From Polyangiaceae bacterium (GTDB lineage: Bacteria > Myxococcota_A > Polyangia > Polyangiales > Polyangiaceae): a DNA stretch of 64,000 nt. The position numbers were made by a program, and so were the translations under genes. Of the stretch, positions 28,881 to 41,088 are shown one piece after another; the first letter of the stretch is position 1, and each line of letters opens with the position of its first letter. Location of the stretch: the NCBI GenBank assembly GCA_020633235.1, contig JACKEA010000009.1:124001-188000 (forward strand), read 5' to 3'. Below the pieces are notes generated by a model that saw nothing but the letters and a program-made list of their open reading frames with translations, was not told the origin of the DNA and did no database searches.

Positions 28881-31800
28881 AGCAGGGTCAGAAGCCGACC
28901 TACTGGCGCAGCCTGGCGGAGCTGGAAGACACGCCGGAGTTCCGCGAATACGTGGAGCGCGAGTTCGCAACCCCTCTCGAAGAGTTGCCGCCCGGCTCTC
29001 CTGGCCGACGTCGATTCTTACAGATCATGGGCGCCTCCTTGGCGCTGGCCGGTGCCACCGGCTGCCGCTGGCAGGAAGACAAGCTCATGCCCCTCTCGCG
29101 GCGCCCTGAAGGCCGCATCCCGGGGGAGCCGGAACGCTACGCCACCGCGACGGAGCTCGCTGGCGTCGCTGTCGGCATCGTTGCAACGTCGTACGAGGGT
29201 CGCCCCATCAAGCTGGAAGGCAATCCGGCGCACCCGGCGAACAAGGGTGCACTGGGCGTGCTGCAGCAAACTCAGGTGCTCGGGGTGTACGACCCTGATC
29301 GCAGCCGCCATCCGATGCAGAAGAACCAGGCCAAGACCTGGGCGGACTTCGAGAACTTCGCCAAAGCGCAGTTCGCTGCGCTGAAGAGCAAGCAGGGTGC
29401 GGGGCTACGCATCCTTTCCGAGGCGTCCTCTTCGCCCAGCGTGGCAGCGTTGCGGGAAGAGCTGACGCAAGCCTTCCCGCAAGCCAAGTGGGTGGAGTGG
29501 GAAGCGGCGTTGGCCGAAGGCTCCCGCGGCGGAACGGCCCTGGCGTTCGGCAAGCCGCACCGCGTGCTGTACGACTTCGGTCGGGCGGACGTGGTGGTCG
29601 CTCTCGACGCCGACTTCATCGACGAGGTGTATCCCAACGGCTTGGTGAACGCGCGCGGCTTGATGGGCCGTCGTGACCCGGACGGGCACATGAACCGCAT
29701 CTATGCGGTGGAGAGCACGTTCACGCAGGTCGGCAGCATCGCCGATCACCGGCTGCCGCTGCGCTCCGAGCTGGTGAAGGCCTTCGCGGCGGCCCTGGAC
29801 GCCGCGGTGACGCAGGCCGCGGGCGGCAGCGGTGCCCAGTCCGCGCCCAAGGCGGCTTTCTTGGCCGACGCCAAGGTCAGCAAGTTCCTGCAAGTCCTCG
29901 CCAAGGACCTCGCAGGCGCCAAGGGCAAGAGCGTCGTGGTCGCGGGCGAGCATCAGCCCCCCGAGGTCCACGCCATCGTGGCTCACATCAACTCCGTGCT
30001 CGGCAACGCCGGCGCCACCGTGCTGTACGTGGAGGACCAGGGTGAGGCCCAGAGCCGCGTGGACCAGCTCAAGGCGCTGGTCGGGGAGCTGAACGGCGGC
30101 CAGGTGGACACGCTGCTGATCCTCGGCGGCAACCCGGTCTACGACGCCCCCGCGGATCTCGGTTTCGCCTCTGCCCTCGGCAAGGCCAAGACGAGCATCC
30201 ACCTGAGCCTCTATCCAGACGAGACCTCGCGGATGGTCGAGTGGCACCTGCCGCGGGCCCACTGGCTGGAGAGCTGGGGGGACGTGACGGCACCGGACGG
30301 AACCGTGTCGATCGCACAGCCGCTCATCGAGCCGCTGTTCGGTGGCCGCTCGGTCATCGAGGTGCTCGCGCTGGTGACCGGCAGCGAGCGACAGAAGGGT
30401 GTCGACATCGTCAAGAACACCCACAAGTCGACCCTCGGAGATCCCCGCGCATGGCGCAAAGCCGTGCACGACGGGGTAGTGGCCGGTCCGCCCGTCGCCG
30501 TCGCGAATCCGGAGTTGAAGGAAATCGCTCCCGTGGCCCTGAGCGACCGCGAGCAGGGCGGCCTGGAAGTGGGCAACGGGCAGCTCGAAATCCTGTTCGC
30601 GGCGGACGCCAAGCTGTTCGATGGCCGCTTCTCGAACCTGGCCTGGATGCAAGAGGCGCCGGAGACGTTCACCAAGCTCAGCTGGGGCAACGCGGCGGTC
30701 TTCGCCGTCAGCACCGCGAAGGCGCTGGGCATCACCGATGGTCAGCACGTCACCCTCACCTTCGGCGGCAAGAGCATCACGCTCCCGGCGATGTTGATGC
30801 CGGGACAGGCGCCCGGCTCGGTGCGCGTCACGCTGGGCTATGGTCGCAAGGCGGCCGGCACCGTGGGCGGCGACGACAAGGCGGGCGTGGAGCCCGTTGG
30901 CGCCGACACCTATCAACTCCGCACCACGGCAGCGCTGCACTTCGGCGGCGGCCTGGACGTGAAGGCGACGGCAACGCTGGAGCGCCTGCCCACCACCCAA
31001 GACGTGTGGGCCATCGACCAGATCGGTCGGGAGGGCGCGGACTCGCGTCTCGGCATGCTGGTGCGTGAAGCGCGCCTCGAGGAGTACGAGAAGGAGCCCA
31101 CCTTCGCCAAGCATGCGGTGCACCACCCCCCGCTGCTCAATCTGTGGCAGGGCCCCGTGTCCTACGAAGGGCACAAGTGGGGGATGAGCATCGACTTGTC
31201 CCGCTGCATGGGGTGCAGCGCGTGCATCACCGCCTGCCAGGCGGAGAACAACATCGCCACGGTAGGTAAAGAGAACGTGGTCAAGGGTCGCGAGATGCTC
31301 TGGCTGCGGGTGGACCGCTATTACCGCGGCACGCCGGAAGAGGCGGAGATCGCCTGGCAGCCTCTGCCCTGCATGCAGTGCGAGAACGCCCCCTGCGAGC
31401 AGGTGTGCCCCGTCGGCGCGACCATGCACTCCCACGAAGGCCTCAACGACATGGTCTACAACCGCTGCATCGGCACGCGGTACTGCGCCAACAACTGCCC
31501 CTACAAGGTCCGGCGCTTCAACTACTTCAACTACCACCTGGACAAGCAGGCTGCGACGCCGTTCCAGGGATTCCAGGATGACCGCGCCCGGGTCAAGGGG
31601 ATGGTCTACAACCCGGACGTCAGCCTGCGCGCTCGCGGTGTGATGGAGAAGTGCACGTTCTGCGTGCAGCGCATCCAGAACACCAAGATCAAGGCCAAGA
31701 ACGCCAAGCAACCCATCGAAGACGGCACCATCCAGACGGCGTGTCAGCAGACGTGCCCCACGGAAGCCATCGTGTTCGGTGACCTGAACGACAAGGGCAG

Positions 31801-31918
31801 CAAGGTTGCCCAACTCCAGAACGGACCGCGTTCCTACGGTCTGCTCGAGGAGCTGAACAACCGCCCCCGCGTCCGCTATCTGGCTCGCGTCAAGAACCCC
31901 AACCCGGAGCTCAGCTGA
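28868..31918 (+). CDS. actB: Alternative Complex III subunit B, iron-sulphur/molybdopterin-like protein
   Basis: This 1016-residue protein has a Tat-type signal (RRRFLQIMGAS). The N-terminal two thirds resemble the molybdopterin oxidoreductase fold; in known ACIII this part lacks the cofactor. The C-terminal third has four Cys clusters for iron-sulphur centres: CMGCSACITACQ, CMQCENAPCEQVCP, CIGTRYCANNCP and CTFCVQRI with CQQTCP. Known ActB carries three [4Fe-4S] and one [3Fe-4S] centre. It should relay electrons from quinol to ActA. The ATG at 28868 was preferred to a TTG three codons earlier; actC begins 3 bp after its stop. Confidence 0.93.
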   Translation: MSSLKQGQKPTYWRSLAELEDTPEFREYVEREFATPLEELPPGSPGRRRFLQIMGASLALAGATGCRWQEDKLMPLSRRPEGRIPGEPERYATATELAGVAVGIVATSYEGRPIKLEGNPAHPANKGALGVLQQTQVLGVYDPDRSRHPMQKNQAKTWADFENFAKAQFAALKSKQGAGLRILSEASSSPSVAALREELTQAFPQAKWVEWEAALAEGSRGGTALAFGKPHRVLYDFGRADVVVALDADFIDEVYPNGLVNARGLMGRRDPDGHMNRIYAVESTFTQVGSIADHRLPLRSELVKAFAAALDAAVTQAAGGSGAQSAPKAAFLADAKVSKFLQVLAKDLAGAKGKSVVVAGEHQPPEVHAIVAHINSVLGNAGATVLYVEDQGEAQSRVDQLKALVGELNGGQVDTLLILGGNPVYDAPADLGFASALGKAKTSIHLSLYPDETSRMVEWHLPRAHWLESWGDVTAPDGTVSIAQPLIEPLFGGRSVIEVLALVTGSERQKGVDIVKNTHKSTLGDPRAWRKAVHDGVVAGPPVAVANPELKEIAPVALSDREQGGLEVGNGQLEILFAADAKLFDGRFSNLAWMQEAPETFTKLSWGNAAVFAVSTAKALGITDGQHVTLTFGGKSITLPAMLMPGQAPGSVRVTLGYGRKAAGTVGGDDKAGVEPVGADTYQLRTTAALHFGGGLDVKATATLERLPTTQDVWAIDQIGREGADSRLGMLVREARLEEYEKEPTFAKHAVHHPPLLNLWQGPVSYEGHKWGMSIDLSRCMGCSACITACQAENNIATVGKENVVKGREMLWLRVDRYYRGTPEEAEIAWQPLPCMQCENAPCEQVCPVGATMHSHEGLNDMVYNRCIGTRYCANNCPYKVRRFNYFNYHLDKQAATPFQGFQDDRARVKGMVYNPDVSLRARGVMEKCTFCVQRIQNTKIKAKNAKQPIEDGTIQTACQQTCPTEAIVFGDLNDKGSKVAQLQNGPRSYGLLEELNNRPRVRYLARVKNPNPELS

Positions 31919-31921
31919 GTC

Positions 31922-33295
<1,374 letters not shown>

Positions 33296-33309
33296 GCGCG
33301 GGGAAAGCC

Positions 33310-34554
33310 ATGAGTGACGAAAGCAAGCACTCGAAGAAGAGCGACGACGTCGGCACCGATGCGCCGCTTTACGGACTGGTGGCGGAGTACAAAACGCCCC
33401 ACGCCCTGAAGGAAGCCGCCAAGAAGGTACGCGACGCGGGCTTCGAGAAGTGGGACACGTACACGCCGTTCCCGGTCCACGGCATCGACGGTGCCATGGG
33501 CATCAAGATGACGATCCTGCCTTGGATCGTCCTCGGTGCCGGCCTCACCGGTCTGACTCTGGCGATCTGGCTCCAGTGGTGGACGAACGCCCACGACTAT
33601 CCGTTCCTGATCAGTGGCAAGCCCTTCTGGAGCATCCCGGCGAACGTTCCCATCATGTTCGAGCTCACGGTGCTGCTCAGTGCCTTCGCGGCGCTTTTCG
33701 GCATGCTGGCACTGAACAACCTCCCGATGCCGGCCCACCCGCTGGATCTCAAGGAGCGGTTCGCGAAGGTCACGGACGATCGCTTCTTCTTGGTGGTTCA
33801 GGCCGCGGACACTCGATTCGACGACGTCGAGACTCGCGAGCTGCTCGAGGAAACGCATCCAGCGGTGCTGGACGAGGTGCTGGAAGACCGCGTCACCCCC
33901 AGCAAGCTGCCGAACGGGTTGGTCTACGGCCTGTTGATCCTCGCGGTCGCGGCGTTTCTCCCCTTTGCGTTCATCGCCAAGGCTCGGGCCAGCCGCAGCG
34001 ACAAGCCGCGTGTTCACGCCATTGGCGACATGGACTGGCAGCTCAAGTTCAAAGCGCAGCGTGAAAACCCCGTCTTCCCGGACGAGCGCGCCTCTCGCTT
34101 GCCACCGCCGGAAACCGTTGCCGTGGGCATGTTGGAGGAAGACGACCACCTGTATCGCGGCAAGGTGAATGGCGCCTGGGCGCGCACCTTCCCGCCCTCG
34201 ATCCAGGCGACCCCGGAGAACATGGAGCGGGGCAAAGAGCGCTTCGGCATCTACTGCGCTCCCTGTCACGGTCACGGTGGCAACGGAGATGGCACGGTAG
34301 CCAAGCGCGCCACCGAGCTCGCGGAAGGCACCTGGATTCCGCCGACAAACTTCCACCAGCAGTACCTGGAGGTGATGCCGGTGGGGCAGATCTTCAACAC
34401 CATCACCCACGGCGTCCGCAACATGCCTCCCTATGGCCACATGGTCCCGCCGGAGGATCGCTGGAAGATCGTGATGTACCTGAGAGCCCTGCAGAAGAGC
34501 CGTGATGCTTCCGTGTCCGACGTACCCGCGGCGGAACGCGGCTCCCTGAAGTGA
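33310..34554 (+). CDS. actDE: Fused Alternative Complex III subunits D and E
   Basis: This 414-residue protein joins two normally separate subunits. Residues about 14-185 form the DUF3341 ActD domain (PLYGLVAEYKTPHALKEAAKK, with two membrane segments near 68-90 and 115-137). A further membrane segment lies near 203-222. A monohaem cytochrome c domain like ActE forms the C-terminus, with CAPCH at 316-320 and distal Met candidates in the NMPPYGHMV stretch. The single-frame join is clean, with no sign of a sequencing frameshift. It lies between actC and actF, exactly where D and E would stand. Expected location: inner membrane with the haem in the periplasm. Confidence 0.9.
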   Translation: MSDESKHSKKSDDVGTDAPLYGLVAEYKTPHALKEAAKKVRDAGFEKWDTYTPFPVHGIDGAMGIKMTILPWIVLGAGLTGLTLAIWLQWWTNAHDYPFLISGKPFWSIPANVPIMFELTVLLSAFAALFGMLALNNLPMPAHPLDLKERFAKVTDDRFFLVVQAADTRFDDVETRELLEETHPAVLDEVLEDRVTPSKLPNGLVYGLLILAVAAFLPFAFIAKARASRSDKPRVHAIGDMDWQLKFKAQRENPVFPDERASRLPPPETVAVGMLEEDDHLYRGKVNGAWARTFPPSIQATPENMERGKERFGIYCAPCHGHGGNGDGTVAKRATELAEGTWIPPTNFHQQYLEVMPVGQIFNTITHGVRNMPPYGHMVPPEDRWKIVMYLRALQKSRDASVSDVPAAERGSLK

Positions 34555-34565
34555 GGACGACTTCG

Positions 34566-35840
34566 ATGGCAAGCGACGACAAGAAGCCCAAGAAGGGCGA
34601 CGAGCCGAAGAAGAAGAAGCCGGCGCAGCCCGAAGACGACTTCGGAGACAACATCAAGCTCGGTGATGCCGCCGACAAGATCTTCAAGATCGGCGGCGGC
34701 GTCGGAGCCGTGTCCTTGTTGGTGTGCCTGGGCCTCGGGTTCACTGGAGACACCAAGCGGTTCTTGTTCTCCTATCTCACCGCGTACATGTGGGTCCTGA
34801 GCCTGGGGCTCGGTGCTCTGTGGTGGGTGATCCTGCAGCACCTGGTCAACGCCAAGTGGAGCATTGTCATCCGCCGCGTGGGCGAGCTCCTGGCTCAGAA
34901 CGTGGTGGTGCTGCTGCTCCTCGCGCTCCCGATCGTCATCCCCATGGCGATGGGGAACGACAGCCTGTACATCTGGGTGAATCACGAGAAGGTGCACGCA
35001 GACCACCTGCTCCACCACAAGGCGCCGTACCTGAACGTCGGGTTCTTCATGGCCCGCTGCGCCGTCTACTTCGGCTTCTGGTTCTTGCTCAGCCGCTTCA
35101 TGCTGAAGAGCAGCCTGGAGCAGGACAAGACCGGCAAGCCGGAGCTCGTAGGGCGTATGCAGGCCGTCAGTGCGCCCAGCATGATCCTGTTCGCGCTGAC
35201 GTTGACCTTCGCGGCGTTCGACTTCCTGATGTCGCTCGAGCCCACGTGGTTCTCCACCATCTTCGGCGTCTACTACTTCGCCGGAGCCGTGGTGTCCTTC
35301 CACTCGCTGTTGGCGCTGGTGCTGATGTGGCTCCAGAAGCGGGGTCGGCTCACGCGCAGCGTGACAGTGGAGCACTACCACGACGTGGGAAAGATGATGT
35401 TCGCCTTCACGATCTTCTGGGCGTACATCGCGTTCTCCCAGTTCATGCTGATCTGGTACGGCAACATCCCGGAAGAAACGTTCTGGTTCAAGATGCGCTT
35501 CGCCGGCGAATGGAAGTACGTGTCGACGGCGCTCTTGCTGGGCAACTTCGTGCTGCCGTTCTTCGGGCTTCTGTCCCGCCACATCAAGCGCAACAAGAAG
35601 ACGCTGGGCTTCTGGGCGGTGTGGATCCTCCTGGTCCACTACATGGACATCTACTGGCTGGTGAAGCCCGCTCTGCATGAACCGACGATCCCGGTCGGAG
35701 ACGCCCTGCTGGACGTCACCGCACTGGTCGGGGTGCTCGGGCTGTTCCTCGCCTCGGCGGCATTCCAAGCCAAGAAGGTCCGACTCGTCCCGGTCAAGGA
35801 CCCGCGCCTCGCGAAGTCCCTGGCCTTCGAGAACTTCTGA
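34566..35840 (+). CDS. actF: Alternative Complex III subunit F, NrfD-like membrane protein
   Basis: This 424-residue protein starts at ATG 34566, 9 bp after a GAGGA ribosome-binding site; an upstream GTG at 34551 is less likely. The first ~40 residues are rich in Lys, Asp and Pro (KKPKKGDEPKKKK), then about ten membrane helices follow, the second NrfD-like subunit of ACIII. HHKAPYLN and EPTWFSTIFGVYYFAG are typical ActF stretches. It pairs with ActC and may contribute to proton movement. The Lys-rich tail is unusual in length and composition. Confidence 0.9.
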   Translation: MASDDKKPKKGDEPKKKKPAQPEDDFGDNIKLGDAADKIFKIGGGVGAVSLLVCLGLGFTGDTKRFLFSYLTAYMWVLSLGLGALWWVILQHLVNAKWSIVIRRVGELLAQNVVVLLLLALPIVIPMAMGNDSLYIWVNHEKVHADHLLHHKAPYLNVGFFMARCAVYFGFWFLLSRFMLKSSLEQDKTGKPELVGRMQAVSAPSMILFALTLTFAAFDFLMSLEPTWFSTIFGVYYFAGAVVSFHSLLALVLMWLQKRGRLTRSVTVEHYHDVGKMMFAFTIFWAYIAFSQFMLIWYGNIPEETFWFKMRFAGEWKYVSTALLLGNFVLPFFGLLSRHIKRNKKTLGFWAVWILLVHYMDIYWLVKPALHEPTIPVGDALLDVTALVGVLGLFLASAAFQAKKVRLVPVKDPRLAKSLAFENF

Positions 35841-35860
35841 GACACCCGGAGAGCATCCCG

Positions 35861-36451
35861 ATGTCGACCGAATCCGACAACGTCAACGCAGGTGCCATCG
35901 GCACTCTGGTCGCGCTGCTTGCCCTGGCCGTGGCGGGCACCGCCCTGGCCCTTACCGCCTTGGTGCGCACGGACAGCAATGCTGAGGCAGAAGAAGGGCA
36001 GCCGCGTCCCTACGCCACTGACATTCAAGCGCAGGAGCAGGAGCTGACCGCTCCCGCCGCGTGGCTGGACAAAGAGAAGGGCCAAGTCAGCCTGCCCATC
36101 GACCAGGCCATGGGTGTGGTGGTCAAGAACCTCCAGGAAGATCCGCAAAGCGCAACGCCCGCGCCCCCTCCGCCGCCGGACGCAGGCGCTGACGCGGCGA
36201 CGGAATCGGCCGACGGCGGGACGGAGGGCGACGGCGGTGCTATGGCTGAGGACGGCTCGGCGACGGGAACGGACGCCGAAGCGACCCCCGCCCCCGAAGC
36301 TCCAGAAGCTCCGAAGCCCGAAGCGCCCAGTCCCGGTGGCCCCGCCGGCAGCAACGCGCCCCCGGCACCGAAGTCCCCAGCACCGAAAGCGCCCACCCCC
36401 GAGCCGGGCGGTGCTGCCCCAGACCCTGCTCCGGAAACCCCTGCCCCCTGA
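35861..36451 (+). CDS. Small single-span membrane protein of the ACIII/oxidase operon
   Basis: This 196-residue protein has one membrane span (about residues 12-34). A short conserved-looking segment follows, AAWLDKEKGQVSLPIDQAM at about 67-85. This WLDKE..VSLPID pattern recurs, from memory, in small proteins of other ACIII gene clusters. The last ~95 residues are low-complexity, rich in Pro, Ala, Asp and Glu. It sits between actF and sco, overlapping sco by one base. It could be an assembly factor for either complex; no catalytic motif is visible. Confidence 0.75.
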   Translation: MSTESDNVNAGAIGTLVALLALAVAGTALALTALVRTDSNAEAEEGQPRPYATDIQAQEQELTAPAAWLDKEKGQVSLPIDQAMGVVVKNLQEDPQSATPAPPPPPDAGADAATESADGGTEGDGGAMAEDGSATGTDAEATPAPEAPEAPKPEAPSPGGPAGSNAPPAPKSPAPKAPTPEPGGAAPDPAPETPAP

Positions 36452-37323
36452 TGCACGCACGGATCCCGACGCTCCTCGCGGCTTCGCTCGCAGCCCTCTT
36501 GATCGCGGTCATCTCGATGCCCGCGCGCGCCGAGGGTGCTGCGGAGCCGCGAGTCACTCGCACGGAGCCGCTTCCCAAGCGCCTCGACGGTGTGCGTGTG
36601 GACGAGCATCTCGGAGATTCGATCCCGCTCGACCTCGGATTCGTCGACGAAGAGGGCAAGCCCGTGACGCTGCGGGACTACTTCGACGGCAAGGTCCCTG
36701 TCATCATCACGCTGAACTACTCGGACTGTCCGATGTTGTGCAGCCTCCAGCTGAGCGGGGTCGTGGACTCCATGAAGCAGGTCGACTGGTCGGCGGGCAA
36801 GGAGTATCGGCTCGTCACCGTCAGCATCAATCCCAAAGAGGGCCCGGAGCGGGCGCGCAAGACCAAAGCTCGCTACCTGCAACAGTACGGGCGCCCGGGG
36901 GCAGAAGACGGCTGGCACTTCCTCACTGGGTCGGCCAACAACGTCCATGCCCTCGCGAACGCGATCGGGTTTCGTTACTCGTACAACGAGAAGCGAGACG
37001 AATGGGTGCACCCCGCGGCAATCACCGTGACCGCCCCCAACGGGAAGATCGCCCGCTACTTGTACGGGATCGAGTACCACCCCAAGACGCTGCGCTTGTC
37101 TTTGGTGGAAGCTTCCGAAGGCAAGATCGGAACGACCATCGACAAGCTGGTTCTGTATTGTTTCCACTACGACGCCACCGAGGGGCGCTACGCTCCGGTG
37201 GCCCGCAACATCATGCGCCTCGGTGGCGCCATCGCCGTCGTGGTTCTCGGTGGTTTCCTGAGCCTTCTGTGGGCTCGTGAAGCCAAGAAGAAGAGGCTCA
37301 GTCTCCAGGGCTCGCACACATGA
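36451..37323 (+). CDS. sco: SCO1/SenC copper chaperone
   Basis: This 290-residue protein has a signal peptide (cut near residue 27), a thioredoxin-like domain with the copper-binding CPMLC motif in YSDCPMLCSL, a downstream His in the WVHPAA stretch, and a C-terminal membrane span (about 253-272). Sco proteins deliver copper to the CuA centre of oxidase subunit II, which is encoded next. The start overlaps the upstream stop by one base (TGATG) and the stop overlaps coxB by 4 bp (ATGA), so expression is tightly coupled. Confidence 0.94.
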   Translation: MHARIPTLLAASLAALLIAVISMPARAEGAAEPRVTRTEPLPKRLDGVRVDEHLGDSIPLDLGFVDEEGKPVTLRDYFDGKVPVIITLNYSDCPMLCSLQLSGVVDSMKQVDWSAGKEYRLVTVSINPKEGPERARKTKARYLQQYGRPGAEDGWHFLTGSANNVHALANAIGFRYSYNEKRDEWVHPAAITVTAPNGKIARYLYGIEYHPKTLRLSLVEASEGKIGTTIDKLVLYCFHYDATEGRYAPVARNIMRLGGAIAVVVLGGFLSLLWAREAKKKRLSLQGSHT

Positions 37324-38312
37324 TGATCAGTACTGTTTTGTCCCTCTTTTCGTGGCTAGAGCCCACGAAACCGGTGTTCCCCAAGTCCGACTCCTTCTGG
37401 ATGCCGGCCGAAGGCTCGACCATGGCCGGGGAGACCGACTGGCTCTACTTCTTCCTCTACTGGGTGTCGGTCGTCGCCACCATCGGCGTCATCGCCGCCA
37501 TGGTCTACATGGTCGTCCGCTTCCGCGTGAAGAAGCGGACGTCCAAGCAGCGGGTGGTCAACACTTCGGACCACAACACGACGCTGGAGATCACCTGGTC
37601 CGTCCTGCCGCTCTTCTTCCTCGTCGCGTTCTTCTTCTACGGCTTCCGCGACTACATGAAGCTGCGCACGCCCCCCAAGGGCGCCATGGAGGTGAACGTC
37701 CAAGGTCAGAAGTGGGCCTGGAGCTTCACTCACAAGAACGGATGCTCCGACAACGTGCTCCACGTTCCGGTCAAAAAGCCGGTACGGCTGGTGATCACCA
37801 GCGTCGACGTGCTGCACAGCGTCTGGATCCCAAACTTTCGCACCAAGATGGACGCGGTGCCTGGGCGCTACACGGACCTGTGGTTCGAGGCCACCAACAC
37901 CGGCGAGTTCCCTCTGGAGTGCACCGAGTACTGCGGCGAGGGCCACTCCAACATGCTCAGCAAGGTCATCGTCGAAGACCAAGCAAGCTTCGACAAGTAC
38001 TTGGACGACTGCACCAAGATCGAGGTCGGCCCCGAAGCAGGCCAGAAGCTCTACGAGAAGAAGGGCTGCACCGCCTGCCACTCGGTCGACGGCACCAAGA
38101 AGATCGGACCGAGCTTCAAGGGCATTTGGGGGAAAGAAGAGACGCTCACCTCGGGCACCGTCAAGGTGGACGAGAACTACATTCGTGAATCCATCCTCGA
38201 GCCCCACGCCAAGGTCGTGGCGGGGTTTGCACCGGTGATGCCCACCTTCGCCGGACAGCTCAAGGATGAGGAAATCACGAGCATCATCGAGTACATCAAG
38301 ACTCTCAAGTAA
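37320..38312 (+). CDS. ctaC: caa3-type cytochrome c oxidase subunit II with fused cytochrome c
   Basis: This 330-residue protein has two membrane spans near residues 43-65 and 88-108. The cupredoxin domain has the CuA ligands: His in VLHSVW and the CTEYCGEGHSNM cluster starting at Cys201. A C-terminal cytochrome c domain has CTACH at 250-254 and a Met-containing APVMPTF stretch. This arrangement defines caa3 oxidases, in which electrons enter through the fused haem c. It accepts electrons from ACIII and passes them to subunit I. Confidence 0.96.
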   Translation: MMISTVLSLFSWLEPTKPVFPKSDSFWMPAEGSTMAGETDWLYFFLYWVSVVATIGVIAAMVYMVVRFRVKKRTSKQRVVNTSDHNTTLEITWSVLPLFFLVAFFFYGFRDYMKLRTPPKGAMEVNVQGQKWAWSFTHKNGCSDNVLHVPVKKPVRLVITSVDVLHSVWIPNFRTKMDAVPGRYTDLWFEATNTGEFPLECTEYCGEGHSNMLSKVIVEDQASFDKYLDDCTKIEVGPEAGQKLYEKKGCTACHSVDGTKKIGPSFKGIWGKEETLTSGTVKVDENYIRESILEPHAKVVAGFAPVMPTFAGQLKDEEITSIIEYIKTLK

Positions 38313-38322
38313 AGGAACGGCG

Positions 38323-40005
<1,683 letters not shown>

Positions 40006-40079
40006 TGCCGCTTCCCCAATAACCCCCTGCTCAGGATCGTCGGCATCGGGTAAAGGTGTCGGCCCAACGGACGAGATCA

Positions 40080-41078
40080 ATGACGGAAGCTTCAGCGGAA
40101 CCGGTACGAGGGCAAAAGGGGCAAAAGCCCCCGCCTGACGTGCACGTGCCGGAGGACGAGCACGACCACGAGCACGGTGAGTATCCGTTTCTCGCTCACC
40201 ACTTCGACACGCCCGAACATCAGTTCGAGGCGGGCAAGCTCGGAATCTGGCTGTTCCTGGTAACGGAGGTCCTGTTCTTCGCGGGTCTGTTCTGCGCCTA
40301 CACCATCTATCGGGCGCAGCGCCCGGAGGTGTTCGAGTACGCACACTTCTTCCTCGACACCACCATGGGGGCGACGAATACGGTGGTGCTGCTCGTGAGC
40401 AGCCTCACAGCCGCGTGGGCCGTGCGCAGCGCGCAACTGCGCAACAAAACCGCCCTCACCGTGAACATCGTGGTGACCATCCTGTGCGCCTGCACCTTCA
40501 TGGGCATCAAGTACGAGGAGTACGCGCACAAGTTCCACGATGGGCTCTTGCCGGGCACTCACTTCCACCCAGCAGAGCCGGTGTGGGAAACGGCGCGCTT
40601 CAAGTCGAAGCATCCCGAGGCCGCGGAAGCCGCGGAGCACATCGTAGAGCTCCAGAAGGAGCAGGCGAAGGCCCCGGCGGGGGACGCGAAGGCGGCCGAG
40701 GGAAAGGCCGCGGACGCCAAGAAGGACGAAGCTTCGGCCGATCCGCGCAGGGAAGAGCGCGAGTACATCGCGAGCCTTCGGGGGGAACAGTTGGCCCCGC
40801 TGGTGGACACGGGAATGGTCAACCCCGTCAGCCACGAAGCGACGATGAAGCCGCCGCCGCACACGGCAACGTTCTTCGGTATCTACTTCTTCATGACCGG
40901 CCTGCACGGCTTGCACGTGCTGATCGGTATCGGCATCTGGATCTGGCTGTTGTTCCGGGCGCGCACCGGCGTGTTCAACGAGAAGTACTTCGGCCCCATC
41001 GACTATGCGGCCTTGTATTGGCACCTCGTCGATCTGATCTGGATTTACCTCTTCCCTCTGCTCTATCTCATCCACTGA
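40080..41078 (+). CDS. ctaE: Cytochrome c oxidase subunit III with large loop insertion
   Basis: The protein has 332 residues from the ATG at 40080; a GTG at 40056 is an alternative start. Five membrane segments are seen: three before about residue 145 (including GIWLFLVTEVLFFAGLFCAY and TNTVVLLVSSLTAAWAV) and two at the end (FFGIYFFMTGLHGLHVLIG and WHLVDLIWIYLFPLLYLI). These match subunit III. Between segments three and four there is an unusual ~105-residue stretch (about 152-260), rich in Ala, Lys and Glu, which normal subunit III proteins lack. A His/Asp/Glu-rich N-terminal tail is also present (HVPEDEHDHEHGE). Gap to ctaD is 74 bp. Confidence 0.93.
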   Translation: MTEASAEPVRGQKGQKPPPDVHVPEDEHDHEHGEYPFLAHHFDTPEHQFEAGKLGIWLFLVTEVLFFAGLFCAYTIYRAQRPEVFEYAHFFLDTTMGATNTVVLLVSSLTAAWAVRSAQLRNKTALTVNIVVTILCACTFMGIKYEEYAHKFHDGLLPGTHFHPAEPVWETARFKSKHPEAAEAAEHIVELQKEQAKAPAGDAKAAEGKAADAKKDEASADPRREEREYIASLRGEQLAPLVDTGMVNPVSHEATMKPPPHTATFFGIYFFMTGLHGLHVLIGIGIWIWLLFRARTGVFNEKYFGPIDYAALYWHLVDLIWIYLFPLLYLIH

Positions 41079-41088
41079 AGGATTCGTG

